64,000 nucleotides of DNA from Bacteroidales bacterium (GCA_016342685.1 JAEINU010000003.1:248001-312000), one strand, 5' to 3'. Positions 16,481 to 27,613 are shown, counted from the first letter of the stretch. Program-made: numbers and translations. The notes: a model not told the origin generated them from the sequence alone.

Positions 16481-18637
16481 CTAATCTTCTTCTTCATTTT
16501 CTTCGAAAGTTTTCATTAGTTTTTCCTGAACGTCCATAGGAACTTGTTCGTATTTGGCAAAACTCATTGTATAGGTAGCTCTACCGCCACTTAACGAACT
16601 AAGTGCTGTTGAATATTTGTTTAATTCAGCTAAAGGTACCTTAGCATTTAATTTTTCAAAACCTTTATCACTGTTCATTCCTTCAATCATCGCACGACGT
16701 CCTTGTAAATCACTCATAACGTCACCCATTCTGTCGGATGGAACTAAAACTTCAACATTGTATACTGGTTCCATGATTTTAGGACCTGCATTTTTAAATG
16801 CTGTTCTAAACGCATGACGACCTGCAAGTTTAAAAGAAATTTCATTTGAGTCAACAGGGTGCATTTTACCATCATAAACAGCTACTCTAATATCACGAGC
16901 ATAAGAACCTGTAAGTGGACCTTCTTCCATTTTTTCCATAATACCTTTAAGTATTGCAGGTAAAAAACGAGCATCAATAGAACCTCCAACAATGCAGTTT
17001 AAATACACTAATTTACCACCCCAAGGTAGAGGATGTTCTTCTTTGTTTCTTACTGAAACTTTAAATTCCTTACCGTCAACTTTATACGTAGCTGGATCCG
17101 GCATGCCTTCCTTATAAGGTTCAATAACCAAATGTACTTCTCCAAATTGTCCAGAACCTCCTGATTGCTTTTTATGACGATAACTAGCTCCTGCTATCTT
17201 AGTAATAGTTTCTCTATATGGAATCTTTGGAGCATAAAATTCAGTTTCTATCTTATATTCGTTATCTAAATGCCATTTAACGATATTATTTAAATGATAT
17301 TCACCTTGACCTGAAATAATGATTTGTTTTAGTTCTTTCGAATATTCAACATCAATAGTAGGATCAATTTCACGTATTCTATGCAGAGCTTCACCTAATT
17401 TTTCGTCATCAGACTCATTTAAAGGTTTAATAGCTGTTCTAAATTTAGCATCAAGGAATGATATCCCTGGAAATTTAATACTATCCTTTGAATTAGATAG
17501 TGTATGATTTGTTTTAGTATTCTTTAATTTTACTGCAGCTCCAATATCACCTGCTACTAACTTTGGAACTTTAGTTCTGTTTTTTCCAGCAACAACATAT
17601 AATTGAGAAAGACGTTCTTTTGTTTCCGAAGTATTATTATTTAGATCAATACCTTCTGTAACAACACCCGAGCGAACTTTGAAATAATTAATTTCTCCAA
17701 TATGAGACTCATTGGTAGTTTTAAATACAAAAATATTAGTATCGCCAGATTCTTTACATTCTATTTCTTTGTCATCTATTGTTTTAACAGAAGCCATCAT
17801 GTCAGGGCTTGGACCAACATTAGTAATAAATTCTAACAATCGCTTTATCCCAAAACTTTTTTCAGCTGATGCACAAAAAACAGGAAATAATCCTCTAGCA
17901 ATTAAACCAACAGATATTCCTTTTCTCATTTCGTTTTCATCTAAAGAACCTTTTTCAAAAAACAATTCCATTAATTGCTCATCATTTTCAGCAGCTGCTT
18001 CTACTAAAGTATTATGCAACTCTGCTGCAGTATCCATTTGATCCGCAGGAATATCAAGAATTTCTCGATCTCCTTTATCATTGAATTTGTACATTTTCAT
18101 TAAAAGCACATCAATAATTGAATCAAATTCAGGACCACTTGCAACTGGATATTGAACAACTACTGCTTTACTTCCAAAAGAAGTTTTTACAGATTCCATT
18201 GTTTTTTCGTAGTTAGCATTCTCATGGTCAAGTTTATTTAAAACTAACATCAAAGGTTTGTTGTACTTATCACAATGTCTGTTTAAAATTTCAGTACCTA
18301 CTTCAACGCCTTGTTGTGCATTTATCAACATAACAGATAAGTCAGTTGCTCTAAATGATGAAATCACGCCACCAATAAAATCATCAGCACCCGGAGTGTC
18401 GATAATGTTTATTTTGCAATCGTTGAATTCTGTATATAAAACTGTAGAAAAAACAGAGTTTAGATTTTCATGTTCGATTTCATTGTAATCAGATACTGTA
18501 TTTTTACCATTTACAGTTCCTTTCCTGTCAATCACTCCTCCTTCAAATAACATTGCTTCAGCAATAGAGGTCTTACCAGACCCCGCATTACCAATCAAAG
18601 CGATATTTCTAATTTTATCAGTTTGATAAGTTTTCAT
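16481..18637 (-). CDS. fusA2: Elongation factor G paralogue (EF-G2)
   Basis: This 718-aa protein has all EF-G domains (G, II, III, IV, V) but an altered GTPase centre. The P-loop is GNAGSGKTS (16-24) instead of AHIDAGKT. Switch I lacks the RGITI motif. G3 reads DTPGADDF (80-87), with Ala84 where translational GTPases carry the catalytic His. NKLD (134-137) is kept. Domain IV and V motifs (SGGSGQFGEV, MEEGPLTGSY, LSGGRATYTM) are intact. A Bacteroides EF-G paralogue of this kind is reported to support translocation without GTP hydrolysis. It is divergent from rpsL, and canonical fusA is only 1.4 kb away. Confidence 0.93.
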   Translation of the reverse strand: MKTYQTDKIRNIALIGNAGSGKTSIAEAMLFEGGVIDRKGTVNGKNTVSDYNEIEHENLNSVFSTVLYTEFNDCKINIIDTPGADDFIGGVISSFRATDLSVMLINAQQGVEVGTEILNRHCDKYNKPLMLVLNKLDHENANYEKTMESVKTSFGSKAVVVQYPVASGPEFDSIIDVLLMKMYKFNDKGDREILDIPADQMDTAAELHNTLVEAAAENDEQLMELFFEKGSLDENEMRKGISVGLIARGLFPVFCASAEKSFGIKRLLEFITNVGPSPDMMASVKTIDDKEIECKESGDTNIFVFKTTNESHIGEINYFKVRSGVVTEGIDLNNNTSETKERLSQLYVVAGKNRTKVPKLVAGDIGAAVKLKNTKTNHTLSNSKDSIKFPGISFLDAKFRTAIKPLNESDDEKLGEALHRIREIDPTIDVEYSKELKQIIISGQGEYHLNNIVKWHLDNEYKIETEFYAPKIPYRETITKIAGASYRHKKQSGGSGQFGEVHLVIEPYKEGMPDPATYKVDGKEFKVSVRNKEEHPLPWGGKLVYLNCIVGGSIDARFLPAILKGIMEKMEEGPLTGSYARDIRVAVYDGKMHPVDSNEISFKLAGRHAFRTAFKNAGPKIMEPVYNVEVLVPSDRMGDVMSDLQGRRAMIEGMNSDKGFEKLNAKVPLAELNKYSTALSSLSGGRATYTMSFAKYEQVPMDVQEKLMKTFEENEEED

Positions 18638-18717
18638 ATGTATTTTATAATTTAATTAATAAATATTTTAATAATCTCAAAAACAACACATTTATACTAA
18701 GATAGATGAATGGGCAT

Positions 18718-18747
18718 CAAAAATAGTAAAATTTTGTTAACACACAA
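18718..18747 (-). promoter_or_regulatory. Predicted fusA2 promoter
   Basis: On the minus strand TTG (18747-18745), a 19-base spacer and TATTTTTG (18725 to 18718) match the Bacteroidota primary-sigma consensus exactly. The implied leader is about 70 bases. Confidence 0.65.
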
Positions 18748-18860
18748 GAGTTGATATAATAATATATATACAAGAGTATTTTTGTAATTAATTATCAATA
18801 GAATAAAGATATTTCCCACACTTAATTTCAGATTTAATTAGAATTAAAGTTGAAATTCAT

Positions 18861-18890
18861 TTGGTTTTTGTTAAAAAGGTTTTAATTTTG
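18861..18890 (+). promoter_or_regulatory. Predicted distal promoter of the ribosomal superoperon
   Basis: TTG (18861-18863), a 19-base spacer and TAATTTTG (18883-18890) match the TTG/TAnnTTTG consensus. Transcription would start near 18897, leaving a leader of about 200 bases before rpsL. Confidence 0.6.
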
Positions 18891-19028
18891 CGACATTTTA
18901 CGGCTAAATAAAAATAGTTGTGAATCTTGATTTTAACGATCAGGAATAATTAAAAAATATTAGGATTCTTTAACCAATAGATTAGACTTTCGTAAGTGTT
19001 TAAAAATTACGAAATAAAATCGTTTTTA

Positions 19029-19060
19029 TTGTGGATTTTTAAAAAAAAAGAATACCTTTG
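19029..19060 (+). promoter_or_regulatory. Predicted proximal promoter of the ribosomal superoperon
   Basis: TACCTTTG (19053-19060) matches TAnnTTTG, with TTG (19029-19031) 21 bases upstream. It is 43 bases before the rpsL start codon. Confidence 0.6.
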
Positions 19061-19102
19061 CGAACCGATTTTATGAAAAATTAATTTAAAATAGTTGTCT
19101 AT

Positions 19103-19477
19103 ATGCCTACTATACAGCAGTTAGTAAGAAAAGGAAGAGCTCAAATTGTGGAGAAGAAAAAAGCTCCTGCTTTGGATGCATGTCCACAAAGAAGAGGTGT
19201 TTGTACTCGTGTGTATACTACAACACCAAAGAAGCCAAATTCAGCCATGCGAAAAGTGGCAAGAGTTAGGTTGACAAATGGTAAAGAGGTGAATGCCTAC
19301 ATACCAGGTGAAGGTCATAATTTACAGGAACACTCGATTGTTTTAATAAGAGGTGGTAGAGTAAAAGATCTTCCAGGTGTTAGATACCATTTAATACGTG
19401 GTGCTTTAGATACTTCAGGAGTTGAAGGAAGAACTCAAAGACGTTCGAAATACGGAACTAAGAGACCAAAAAAATAA
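19103..19477 (+). CDS. rpsL: 30S ribosomal protein uS12
   Basis: S12 sits at the decoding centre and controls translational accuracy. The 124-aa sequence is full length. [12 protein letters not shown] keeps the Lys residues whose mutation gives streptomycin resistance, and [13 protein letters not shown] keeps the second site, so the decoding loop looks wild type. It is the first gene of the superoperon and lies 26 bases ahead of rpsG. Confidence 0.99.
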   Translation: MPTIQQLVRKGRAQIVEKKKAPALDACPQRRGVCTRVYTTTPKKPNSAMRKVARVRLTNGKEVNAYIPGEGHNLQEHSIVLIRGGRVKDLPGVRYHLIRGALDTSGVEGRTQRRSKYGTKRPKK

Positions 19478-19503
19478 ACTAATTTCAAAGAGTTTAGAAA
19501 GAA

Positions 19504-19980
19504 ATGAGAAAATCAAAACCAAAACAGAGGCTTTTATTGCCAGATCCAAAATTTAACGACACTTTGGTTACTAGGTTTGTGAACGACCTAATGGTGGATG
19601 GAAAGAAGAATACTGCGTATCAAATCTTTTATGATACTATGGAAATGGTATCGGAAAAGAAGAAGGACGACGAAAAAACTCCTCTTGAAATCTGGAAGAA
19701 AGCATTAGAGAATGTTACACCAATGGTAGAAGTTAAAAGTAGAAGAATAGGGGGTGCTACCTTTCAAGTTCCTACTGAAGTTAACCCAAAGAGAAAAGCT
19801 GCCATTAGTATTAGGAATATGATCAAGCATGCTAGACAAAGAAGTGGTAAGAATATGGCTGAGAAATTAACTCAGGAAGTTATGGCCGCTTACAACGAAG
19901 AGGGTGGAGCATATAAGAAAAAAGAAGAAACGCATAGAATGGCTGAAGCAAATAAAGCTTTTGCGCATTTTAGATTTTAA
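19504..19980 (+). CDS. rpsG: 30S ribosomal protein uS7
   Basis: S7 nucleates the 30S head by binding the 3' domain of 16S rRNA. The 158-aa protein starts [17 protein letters not shown], and YQVP-like [12 protein letters not shown] and the [10 protein letters not shown] segment identify it. It lies between rpsL and fusA, the classical str order. Confidence 0.99.
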   Translation: MRKSKPKQRLLLPDPKFNDTLVTRFVNDLMVDGKKNTAYQIFYDTMEMVSEKKKDDEKTPLEIWKKALENVTPMVEVKSRRIGGATFQVPTEVNPKRKAAISIRNMIKHARQRSGKNMAEKLTQEVMAAYNEEGGAYKKKEETHRMAEANKAFAHFRF

Positions 19981-20012
19981 TTATAGGGTAATAAGGGGTT
20001 AAAGAGAGAAAA

Positions 20013-22121
20013 ATGAGTAAAACTTTGCAAAATACCAGAAATATCGGAATCATGGCACACATTGATGCTGGTAAAACTACTACAACGGAACGTATTCTGT
20101 TTTATACTGGTATTACACATAGAATAGGCGAAGTTCATGACGGAGCTGCAACAATGGACTGGATGGTTCAGGAGCAAGAGAGAGGGATAACAATTACATC
20201 CGCTGCTACCACTGCTTTTTGGAAGTATAATGATCAGGACTATAAAGTTAATATCATTGATACTCCAGGGCACGTTGATTTTACTGTTGAGGTAGAAAGA
20301 TCGTTAAGAGTGTTAGATGGTGCTGTTGCTGTGTTTTGCGCTGTAGGTGGTGTTGAGCCTCAATCCGAAACTGTTTGGCGTCAGGCTGATAAGTATGAAG
20401 TTCCTAGAATGGCATTTATTAACAAAATGGATCGTAATGGAGCGGATTTTTATTCAGTTGTTGGAGAAATAAAAGAAAAGTTAGGCGCTAATGCTGTACC
20501 TATTCAAATTCCGATTGGAGCTGAAGAAAACTTTAGTGGAGTTATCGATTTAATCGAAAATAAAGCAGTTATTTGGCACGAAGATGGAGAATTAGGAACT
20601 CGATATGAATTAGTTGAAATTCCTGATGAATTGAAGGAGGAAGCCGAAGAGTGGAGAGGTAAATTGGTTGAGGCAGTTGCAGAACATGACGATGCTTTAA
20701 TGGAAAGATATTTCGAAGATCCGGATTCAATTACAAAAGAAGAAATGACTGATGTGATTCGTAAGGCAACGATTGAAATGACAATCACGCCAGTACTTTG
20801 CGGATCTGCATTTAAGAATAAAGGTGTTCAGCGGTTGTTAGATGCGGTTATTGCATTTTTACCAAGTCCATTAGATGTTGGAAGTATACATGGTATAAAT
20901 CCAAAGAATGATGAATCGGTTGAACGCAAACCAGATTCAACTGAACCATTATCTGCTTTAGCATTTAAAATAGCAACAGACCCTTATGTTGGACGTTTGG
21001 CATTTTTAAGAGTGTATTCTGGAAAGATAGATTCAGGTTCATACGTTTTGAACGTAAGAACTGGGAAACGTGAGAGAATATCTCGTTTGTATCAAATGCA
21101 TGCTAATAAGCAAAACCCAAAAGACGTTATTGAAGCGGGAGATATTTGTGCAGCTGTTGGGTTTAAAGATTTAAGAACTGGTGATACATTGTGTGACGAA
21201 AAGCATCCAATTATTTTAGAGTCTATGGATTTTCCTGAGCCAGTTATAGGTATCGCAGTTGAACCAAAAACGCAAAAAGATTTAGATAAATTAAATATAG
21301 CTCTTCAGAAATTAGCTGAAGAGGATCCAACCTTTGCTGTAAAAGTAGATAAAGATTCTGGACAAACAGTAATAAGTGGAATGGGTGAGTTGCACCTTGA
21401 AATATTATTAGATCGTTTAGTTCGTGAATTTAAAGTTGAATGTAATCAAGGAGCTCCTCAAGTAGCTTATAAAGAAAGCATAACAGCAACTATTGAGCAT
21501 AGAGAAGTGTTTAAGAAGCAATCTGGAGGTCGTGGTAAATTTGCGGATATTAAAGTGCAGGTTGGACCAGTTGACGAAGGTGAAAGTGGATTGCAGTTTG
21601 TTGATAAAATAAAAGGTGGAAATATTCCAAAAGAGTATATTCCTTCTATTAAAAAAGGATTTGCAGAAGCAATGTTTAATGGTGTATTAGCAGGTTATGC
21701 TGTTGATAGCTTAAAGGTAACATTAATTGATGGTTCATTTCATGATGTGGATTCAGATCAATTATCTTTCGAGATTGCTGCTAAAATGGCTTTCAAGAGT
21801 GCATGTGCTAAGGCAAAACCAAAATTACTTGAACCAATAATGTCTGCAGAAGTTGTAACTCCTGAAGAATATATGGGAGATATCATTGGTGACTTTAATA
21901 GACGTAGAGGTAAAGTTGAAGGAATGGAAAATAAAGGTGGTGCCAGAGTTATAAAGGCAAAAGTGCCATTGTCTGAAAAATTCGGTTATGTTACCGTATT
22001 GAGAACAATAAGTTCAGGTAGAGCAACTTCAACAATGGAATTTTCTCACTATGATGAAGTTCCTGCAGGTATTGCTCAAGATATTGTAGAGAAAGCAAAA
22101 GGAAAAAGCGAATTAGTTTAA
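20013..22121 (+). CDS. fusA: Elongation factor G
   Basis: This is the canonical translocase: a GTPase that moves tRNA-mRNA on the ribosome and takes part in ribosome recycling. The 702-aa protein has complete G motifs: [12 protein letters not shown] (P-loop), [11 protein letters not shown] (switch I), [11 protein letters not shown] with the catalytic His, NKMD and GSAF. Domain IV carries [12 protein letters not shown] and the C-terminus [17 protein letters not shown]. In contrast to the neighbouring EF-G2, every catalytic residue is present. It is followed after 11 bases by rpsJ; the tuf gene that usually follows fusA is absent. Confidence 0.99.
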   Translation: MSKTLQNTRNIGIMAHIDAGKTTTTERILFYTGITHRIGEVHDGAATMDWMVQEQERGITITSAATTAFWKYNDQDYKVNIIDTPGHVDFTVEVERSLRVLDGAVAVFCAVGGVEPQSETVWRQADKYEVPRMAFINKMDRNGADFYSVVGEIKEKLGANAVPIQIPIGAEENFSGVIDLIENKAVIWHEDGELGTRYELVEIPDELKEEAEEWRGKLVEAVAEHDDALMERYFEDPDSITKEEMTDVIRKATIEMTITPVLCGSAFKNKGVQRLLDAVIAFLPSPLDVGSIHGINPKNDESVERKPDSTEPLSALAFKIATDPYVGRLAFLRVYSGKIDSGSYVLNVRTGKRERISRLYQMHANKQNPKDVIEAGDICAAVGFKDLRTGDTLCDEKHPIILESMDFPEPVIGIAVEPKTQKDLDKLNIALQKLAEEDPTFAVKVDKDSGQTVISGMGELHLEILLDRLVREFKVECNQGAPQVAYKESITATIEHREVFKKQSGGRGKFADIKVQVGPVDEGESGLQFVDKIKGGNIPKEYIPSIKKGFAEAMFNGVLAGYAVDSLKVTLIDGSFHDVDSDQLSFEIAAKMAFKSACAKAKPKLLEPIMSAEVVTPEEYMGDIIGDFNRRRGKVEGMENKGGARVIKAKVPLSEKFGYVTVLRTISSGRATSTMEFSHYDEVPAGIAQDIVEKAKGKSELV

Positions 22122-22132
22122 TTAGAATAATA

Positions 22133-22438
22133 ATGAGCCAGAAGATTAGAATTAAGTTAAAATCTTACGATCATAATTTAGTAGATAAATCTGCTGAAAA
22201 GATTGTGAAGACGGTTAAATCTACGGGAGCTGTAATTAGTGGTCCAATACCACTACCAACACACAAAAGAGTGTTTACAGTGTTACGTTCTCCTTTCGTA
22301 AACAAGAAATCAAGAGAGCAATTCCAATTATCATCATACAAAAGGTTGTTAGACATTTATAGTTCTACACCTAAAACAATTGATGCGTTAATGAAATTGG
22401 AATTACCTAGTGGCGTAGAAGTAGAAATCAAAGTGTAA
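22133..22438 (+). CDS. rpsJ: 30S ribosomal protein uS10
   Basis: S10 (101 aa) is a 30S head protein and, in many bacteria, a NusB partner in antitermination. [14 protein letters not shown] and [18 protein letters not shown] are diagnostic. It begins the S10 gene set, fused directly to the str set here. Confidence 0.99.
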   Translation: MSQKIRIKLKSYDHNLVDKSAEKIVKTVKSTGAVISGPIPLPTHKRVFTVLRSPFVNKKSREQFQLSSYKRLLDIYSSTPKTIDALMKLELPSGVEVEIKV

Positions 22439-22458
22439 ATAAGTTAAAAAAGAAAAAA

Positions 22459-23076
22459 ATGCCAGGATTAATTGGAAAAAAGATAGGAATGACTTCCGTC
22501 TTCAGTGCCGAGGGGAAAAGTATCCCATGCACTGTTATTGAGGCTGGACCATGCGTTGTAACTCAGGTTAAAACTGTCGAAAAAGATGGTTATCACGCAT
22601 ACCAATTGGCTTTTGATGAAAAAAAGGAAAAGAATACAACAAATCCTTTAAAAGGGCACTTTAAAAAAGCAAATGTTGCACCGCAGAAGGTGTTGCATGA
22701 GTTTGTTGATTTTGCCAAAGAATATAACCTTGGAGAAGATGTAACACTGGATATCTTTGAAGATGTATCGTGGATTGACGTTACAGGTTATAGTAAAGGT
22801 AAAGGATTTCAAGGTGTTGTTAAACGTTACGGATTTAAAGGTGTTGGAGATGCAACTCATGGACAACACAATAGACTTCGCGCTCCAGGTTCTTTAGGAG
22901 CATCATCTTATCCTTCTCGCGTTTTTAAAGGAATGCGAATGGCAGGACAAACTGGTAACAGAAAAGTTAAAGTTATTAACTTGAAAGTTATGAAAGTTAT
23001 TAAAGAGAACAATTTATTAGTTGTAAAGGGATCTGTTCCTGGAGCAAATGGATCATATTTAATTATTCAGAAGTAA
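22459..23076 (+). CDS. rplC: 50S ribosomal protein uL3
   Basis: L3 (205 aa) is an early 50S assembly protein reaching the peptidyl-transferase centre. [13 protein letters not shown] opens it. [15 protein letters not shown] and the [20 protein letters not shown] loop, with the Gln that is methylated in E. coli nearby, identify it. Its stop overlaps the rplD start by one base (TAATG). Confidence 0.99.
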   Translation: MPGLIGKKIGMTSVFSAEGKSIPCTVIEAGPCVVTQVKTVEKDGYHAYQLAFDEKKEKNTTNPLKGHFKKANVAPQKVLHEFVDFAKEYNLGEDVTLDIFEDVSWIDVTGYSKGKGFQGVVKRYGFKGVGDATHGQHNRLRAPGSLGASSYPSRVFKGMRMAGQTGNRKVKVINLKVMKVIKENNLLVVKGSVPGANGSYLIIQK

Positions 23077-23705
23077 TGGAATTAAATATAGTTAATATAT
23101 CAGGAGAAGATACCGGTAAGAAAGTTACCTTAAATGACTCTATTTTTAAAGTTGAGCCTAACGATCATGCTATATATTTAGATGTAAAGCAATATCTAGC
23201 TAATAAGCGACAAGGAACACACAAATCAAAAGAGAGATCAGACATTGCTGGTAGTACAAGAAAGATAAAGAGACAAAAAGGAACTGGTACAGCGAGAGCT
23301 GGTAGCATAAAGTCTCCATTATTTAGAGGTGGTGGAAGAATATTTGGGCCAAAACCTAGAGATTACTCATTTAAATTAAATAAGAAGGTTAAACAATTAG
23401 CTCGTAAATCTGCTTTGAGTTATAAAGCGATTGATAGCAATATAAAAGTTTTAGAAGATTTCAATTTTGAAGCTCCAAGAACTAAGGAATTTGTTGGTCT
23501 TAGAAATAATTTAGATGTAGCAAATAAAAAAGTGCTTTTAGTTTTATCTGAACAAAATAAAAATATATATTTGTCTTCCAGAAATTTACAAGATGTAAAA
23601 GTGGTAACAGTTTCAGATTTAGCTACATACGATATTATGAATGCTTCAGTTATTCTTTTTGTTGAGAACTCGATTGAATCGTTACATAAAATGTTTAGAA
23701 TCTAG
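23076..23705 (+). CDS. rplD: 50S ribosomal protein uL4
   Basis: L4 (209 aa) lines the nascent-peptide tunnel. The long basic loop [20 protein letters not shown] and [14 protein letters not shown] is typical. The one-base overlap with rplC suggests translational coupling. E. coli L4 represses its own operon; no comparable leader is recognised here. Confidence 0.98.
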   Translation: MELNIVNISGEDTGKKVTLNDSIFKVEPNDHAIYLDVKQYLANKRQGTHKSKERSDIAGSTRKIKRQKGTGTARAGSIKSPLFRGGGRIFGPKPRDYSFKLNKKVKQLARKSALSYKAIDSNIKVLEDFNFEAPRTKEFVGLRNNLDVANKKVLLVLSEQNKNIYLSSRNLQDVKVVTVSDLATYDIMNASVILFVENSIESLHKMFRI

Positions 23706-23719
23706 AAAAAATTGATACA

Positions 23720-24010
23720 ATGGATATTTTATTGAAGCCAATAGTAACTGAAAAGATGACCATGCAAGGTGAAGACCTTAATAGATATGGTTTTGTTGTG
23801 GATAATAGAGCAAATAAGCTTCAAATTAAAGAAGCTGTAGAAGAAATGTATAGTGTAACTGTTAATTCAGTTAACACAATGCGCTATTTGGGTAAGAAGA
23901 AATCCCGATTCACAAAATCAGGAGTTATTGAAGGACGAGGAAAGTCTTTTAAAAAGGCTATCGTTACATTAGCAGATGGTGAGAAAATAGATTTTTATAG
24001 CAATATATAA
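23720..24010 (+). CDS. rplW: 50S ribosomal protein uL23
   Basis: L23 (96 aa) sits at the tunnel exit and docks trigger factor and [14 protein letters not shown] at the N-terminus and [13 protein letters not shown] are diagnostic. Five bases separate it from rplB. Confidence 0.98.
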   Translation: MDILLKPIVTEKMTMQGEDLNRYGFVVDNRANKLQIKEAVEEMYSVTVNSVNTMRYLGKKKSRFTKSGVIEGRGKSFKKAIVTLADGEKIDFYSNI

Positions 24011-24015
24011 TTGAC

Positions 24016-24840
24016 ATGGCAGTACGTAAATTAAAACCTGTTACACCAGGACAAAGACATAAAATTATCGGTGCATTTGATACAATTACAAAAGGTACAC
24101 CGGAAAAATCTTTGTTAGCTCCGATTAAGAGATCTGGGGGTAGGAACAACGATGGAAAAATGACCATGAGACACTTAGGTGGTGGTCATAAGAAAAGATA
24201 CAGAATGATTGACTTCCTTCGAAGCAAAGATGGAATGGAAGCTACTGTGAAAAGTATTGAGTATGATCCAAATAGAACTGCTCGTATCGCATTAGTTGTA
24301 TATAAAGATGGTGAAAAGAAATATATTATTGCTCCTAATGGTCTTCAAGTAGGACAAGTGATAAATTCAGGAAAAGATGTTGCCCCTGAAATAGGAAACA
24401 CTCTTTTCTTATCAGATATTCCTTTAGGAACGATCATTCATAATATTGAATTAGAACCAGGTAGAGGCGCTGCTTTAGCAAGAAGTGCAGGTACCTACGC
24501 TCAATTAACTTCTAGAGATGGTAAATATGCCATTGTAAAATTGCCTTCAGGTGAATCTAGAATGATATTAACTACTTGTCGTGCTACAATTGGGACAGTG
24601 GGAAATACAGATCATAGCTTAGAAGTATCAGGTAAAGCTGGTAGAAAAAGATGGTTAGGTAGAAGACCAAGAGTTCGTGGTGTTGTTATGAATCCAGTTG
24701 ATCACCCAATGGGTGGTGGTGAAGGAAGATCTTCCGGAGGTCACCCAAGATCAAGGAATGGAATGCCTGCTAAAGGCTATAAAACAAGAGCTAAGAAAAA
24801 AGCTTCTAATAAGTATATAGTAGAAAAACGTAAGAAATAA
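24016..24840 (+). CDS. rplB: 50S ribosomal protein uL2
   Basis: L2 (274 aa) is needed for subunit joining and peptidyl-transferase activity. [21 protein letters not shown] and the conserved C-terminal [17 protein letters not shown] loop, which holds the key His, are present. Length matches the family. Confidence 0.99.
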   Translation: MAVRKLKPVTPGQRHKIIGAFDTITKGTPEKSLLAPIKRSGGRNNDGKMTMRHLGGGHKKRYRMIDFLRSKDGMEATVKSIEYDPNRTARIALVVYKDGEKKYIIAPNGLQVGQVINSGKDVAPEIGNTLFLSDIPLGTIIHNIELEPGRGAALARSAGTYAQLTSRDGKYAIVKLPSGESRMILTTCRATIGTVGNTDHSLEVSGKAGRKRWLGRRPRVRGVVMNPVDHPMGGGEGRSSGGHPRSRNGMPAKGYKTRAKKKASNKYIVEKRKK

Positions 24841-24851
24841 AATAGATTGCT

Positions 24852-25121
24852 ATGAGTCGATCATTGAAAAAAGGCCCATTTATTGATTTTAAACTTGAAA
24901 AAAGAGTTCTAGACATGAACGAATCCGGTAAAAAAACCGTGATTAAAACATGGTCAAGAAGATCAATGATATCTCCGGATTTTGTAGGGCATACTATTGC
25001 AGTTCACAATGGAAATAAATTTATCCCGGTATATGTAACGGAAAATATGGTTGGACATAAACTAGGTGAGTTTGCTCCAACAAGAACATATAGAGGTCAT
25101 GCCGGTAATAGAAAAGGTTAA
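24852..25121 (+). CDS. rpsS: 30S ribosomal protein uS19
   Basis: S19 (89 aa) works with S13 in the 30S head. [35 protein letters not shown] and [15 protein letters not shown] are family signatures. It is followed by a 41-base gap before rplV. Confidence 0.99.
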   Translation: MSRSLKKGPFIDFKLEKRVLDMNESGKKTVIKTWSRRSMISPDFVGHTIAVHNGNKFIPVYVTENMVGHKLGEFAPTRTYRGHAGNRKG

Positions 25122-25162
25122 AAACCGACGATAGTATAATTAAAATTAAACATTAGACTATA

Positions 25163-25582
25163 ATGGGTGCAAGAAAAAGAATAAGAGCAAACCAAGATAA
25201 AGAAAGCAAAAAGACACAATATTTTGCTAAATTGAACAATTGCCCAACATCGCCAAGAAAGATGAGGTTAGTTGCTGATATGGTTAGAGGGATGGATGTA
25301 AACCGTGCTCTTGATATGTTAAAATACAGTTCAAAAGAAGCGTCAAATCGTTTGGAGAAATTATTACTTTCTGCTATTGCTAATTGGCAATTAAAAAATG
25401 AAGGCGTAAGAATTGAAGATAGCAAGTTAATCGTAAAAGATGTGCATGTAGATAGTGGGAGAATGCTTAAGAGAATTCAGCCAGCACCACAAGGAAGAGC
25501 ACACAGAATTAGAAAAAGATCTAATCATGTTACATTAGTGCTTGATAATTTAAATAACAATGATACTCAAATAGAACAATAG
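25163..25582 (+). CDS. rplV: 50S ribosomal protein uL22
   Basis: L22 (139 aa) lines the exit tunnel with an extended beta-hairpin ([20 protein letters not shown]), the site where macrolide-resistance changes occur in other bacteria. [19 protein letters not shown] is the usual N-terminal signature. Its stop codon abuts the rpsC start. Confidence 0.98.
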   Translation: MGARKRIRANQDKESKKTQYFAKLNNCPTSPRKMRLVADMVRGMDVNRALDMLKYSSKEASNRLEKLLLSAIANWQLKNEGVRIEDSKLIVKDVHVDSGRMLKRIQPAPQGRAHRIRKRSNHVTLVLDNLNNNDTQIEQ

Positions 25583-26296
25583 ATGGGACAAAAAGTTAAT
25601 CCGATAGGAAATCGATTAGGCATCATTAAAGGGTGGGACTCTAATTGGTACGGAGGAAGAAATTACGCCGAGAAATTAGTTGAGGATAATAAAATAAGAA
25701 AATATCTTGAAGCTAGATTAGCTAAAGCAAGTATTTCAAAGATTGTTATTGAAAGAACTTTAAAGTTAATAACCGTTACTGTTAACACTGCTCGTCCAGG
25801 AATCATTATTGGCAAAGGTGGTCAAGAAGTAGACAAACTTAAGGAAGAGTTAAAGAAAATTACTCGTAAAGAAGTTCAAATAAATATATTTGAAGTCAAA
25901 AGACCTGAGTTGGATGCTACTATCGTTGGAAACGCAATTGCTCGTCAAATTGAAGGTAAAGTGTCATATCGTCGTGCGATAAAAATGGCAATTGCATCAA
26001 CAATGAGAATGGGTGCAGAAGGAATTAAAGTTCAAATATCAGGACGTTTAGGTGGAGCTGAAATGGCTCGTACTGAAGCTTACAAAGAGGGACGTACTCC
26101 GTTACATACGTTTCGTGCTGATATAGATTATACGTTAAGTGAAGCATTAACTAAAGTAGGTCTTGTAGGAATCAAAGTGTGGATTTGTAGAGGAGAAATT
26201 TTTGGGAAACCTGATTTATCTCCAAATCTTGGAGTTGCTAACAGTAAAGGACCAAGACCTAATAAAGGTGGTTTCAATAAGAAAAAAAGAAAATAA
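25583..26296 (+). CDS. rpsC: 30S ribosomal protein uS3
   Basis: S3 (237 aa) forms part of the mRNA entry tunnel and its helicase activity. A KH domain is evident ([20 protein letters not shown]), and the C-terminal domain has [14 protein letters not shown]. The gene starts immediately after rplV, with no spacer. Confidence 0.99.
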   Translation: MGQKVNPIGNRLGIIKGWDSNWYGGRNYAEKLVEDNKIRKYLEARLAKASISKIVIERTLKLITVTVNTARPGIIIGKGGQEVDKLKEELKKITRKEVQINIFEVKRPELDATIVGNAIARQIEGKVSYRRAIKMAIASTMRMGAEGIKVQISGRLGGAEMARTEAYKEGRTPLHTFRADIDYTLSEALTKVGLVGIKVWICRGEIFGKPDLSPNLGVANSKGPRPNKGGFNKKKRK

Positions 26297-26315
26297 TTTA
26301 AATTAATTATTAGGG

Positions 26316-26744
26316 ATGTTACAGCCAAAGAAAACTAAATACAGAAGAGTCCAAAAGGGCAAAATGAAAGGCAATGCCCAAAGAGGAAATCAACTGGCTT
26401 TCGGTTCTTTCGGAATCAAAGCTTTGGATGAGTGTTGGATGACAGGACGTCAAATTGAAGCAGCTCGACAAGCTGTGACAAGATATATGAAACGTGAAGG
26501 GCAGATATGGATAAGAGTTTTTCCAGATAAGCCAATTACTAAAAAGCCTGCTGAAGTACGTATGGGTAAAGGTCGTGGAGCACCAGAAGGATTTGTTGCG
26601 CCAATTAAACCTGGTAGAATTATAATTGAGGCTGAAGGTGTACCGTTTAAAATTGCACAGGAGGCATTGCGTCTTGCTGCACAGAAATTACCTATCCCTA
26701 CTAAGTTAGTTGTTAGACGTGATTACGTTGAAAAAACAAATTAG
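26316..26744 (+). CDS. rplP: 50S ribosomal protein uL16
   Basis: L16 (142 aa) shapes the A site. [39 protein letters not shown] and [18 protein letters not shown] are diagnostic. The ORF begins at the conserved MLQPKK, so the start is secure. Confidence 0.99.
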   Translation: MLQPKKTKYRRVQKGKMKGNAQRGNQLAFGSFGIKALDECWMTGRQIEAARQAVTRYMKREGQIWIRVFPDKPITKKPAEVRMGKGRGAPEGFVAPIKPGRIIIEAEGVPFKIAQEALRLAAQKLPIPTKLVVRRDYVEKTN

Positions 26745-26749
26745 AAAAA

Positions 26750-26956
26750 ATGAAAAGTTCTGAAATTAGAGAGTTGACAACAAAAGAGTTAGTAGAGAAA
26801 ATCGATACTGAAAAAACTCACTTAACTCGTTTGAAGCTTAATCATGCTGTTTCGCCGTTAGATAATCCTTTAAAGATTCAAGAAGCACGTAAGAATATTG
26901 CAAGACTAATGACTGAGTTGCAAAAAAGAGATTTAAACGAAAATTCGAACAGTTAA
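26750..26956 (+). CDS. rpmC: 50S ribosomal protein uL29
   Basis: L29 (68 aa) is a two-helix protein at the tunnel exit. MKSSEIRELTTKELVEKI and the IQEARKNIARLMTEL segment match the family. It lies five bases after rplP. Confidence 0.97.
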   Translation: MKSSEIRELTTKELVEKIDTEKTHLTRLKLNHAVSPLDNPLKIQEARKNIARLMTELQKRDLNENSNS

Positions 26957-26962
26957 TTTATT

Positions 26963-27226
26963 ATGATGGAAGCAACAAGAAAACTGAGAAAAGAACGTGT
27001 TGGGGTTGTTGTTAGCAATAAGATGGATAAAACTATTGTTATTGCTGTTGAACAAAAGGTAAAACATCCTAAATACGGAAAATTCATCAAAAGTAGACAT
27101 AAATTTACTGCACACGATGAAAAAAATGATTGCAATATAGGGGATAAAGTCAGAATAATGGAGACAAGACCTTTAAGCAAGAGAAAATGTTGGAGATTAG
27201 TAGAAATTATTGAAAGAGTTAAATAG
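26963..27226 (+). CDS. rpsQ: 30S ribosomal protein uS17
   Basis: S17 (87 aa) is an OB-fold protein that binds 16S rRNA helix 11. [19 protein letters not shown] and [20 protein letters not shown] are diagnostic. Two adjacent ATG codons open the gene, and either could serve. Confidence 0.98.
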   Translation: MMEATRKLRKERVGVVVSNKMDKTIVIAVEQKVKHPKYGKFIKSRHKFTAHDEKNDCNIGDKVRIMETRPLSKRKCWRLVEIIERVK

Positions 27227-27228
27227 TC

Positions 27229-27594
27229 ATGATACAACAAGAAAGTAGATTGTCAGTTGCAGATAATAGCGGTGCCAAAGAAGTACTATGTATTCGTGTA
27301 CTAGGTGGTACTCGCAAAAGATATGCATCTATCGGTGATAAAATAGTTGTAGCCGTAAAAAGTGCTTTACCTTCAGGTGAAGTAAAAAAAGGTACGGTAA
27401 GTACAGCTGTTGTGGTTAGGACAAGAAAAGAAATACGTCGACCTGATGGATCATATATTCGTTTTGATAACAATGCAGTTGTATTGTTAAACACAACCGG
27501 TGAAATTAGAGGGACTCGTATTTTTGGACCAATTCCTAGAGAATTACGTGAAAATTATATGAAGATCATCTCATTAGCTCCAGAAGTATTATAA
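27229..27594 (+). CDS. rplN: 50S ribosomal protein uL14
   Basis: L14 (121 aa) lies at the subunit interface and in bridge B8. [20 protein letters not shown] and [14 protein letters not shown] are hallmark sequences. It is separated from rpsQ by two bases. Confidence 0.99.
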   Translation: MIQQESRLSVADNSGAKEVLCIRVLGGTRKRYASIGDKIVVAVKSALPSGEVKKGTVSTAVVVRTRKEIRRPDGSYIRFDNNAVVLLNTTGEIRGTRIFGPIPRELRENYMKIISLAPEVL

Positions 27595-27613
27595 ATATTA
27601 AAAATATTGCTTC

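Larger units (their letters stand above)
18638..19102. other. Divergent control region between fusA2 and the ribosomal superoperon (465 bases)
   Basis: No ORF is credible here. The region holds one leftward promoter for fusA2 and two rightward promoter candidates for rpsL. If the upstream rightward promoter is used, the rpsL mRNA leader would be about 200 bases. No ribosomal-protein leader motif is recognised in it. Confidence 0.65.
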
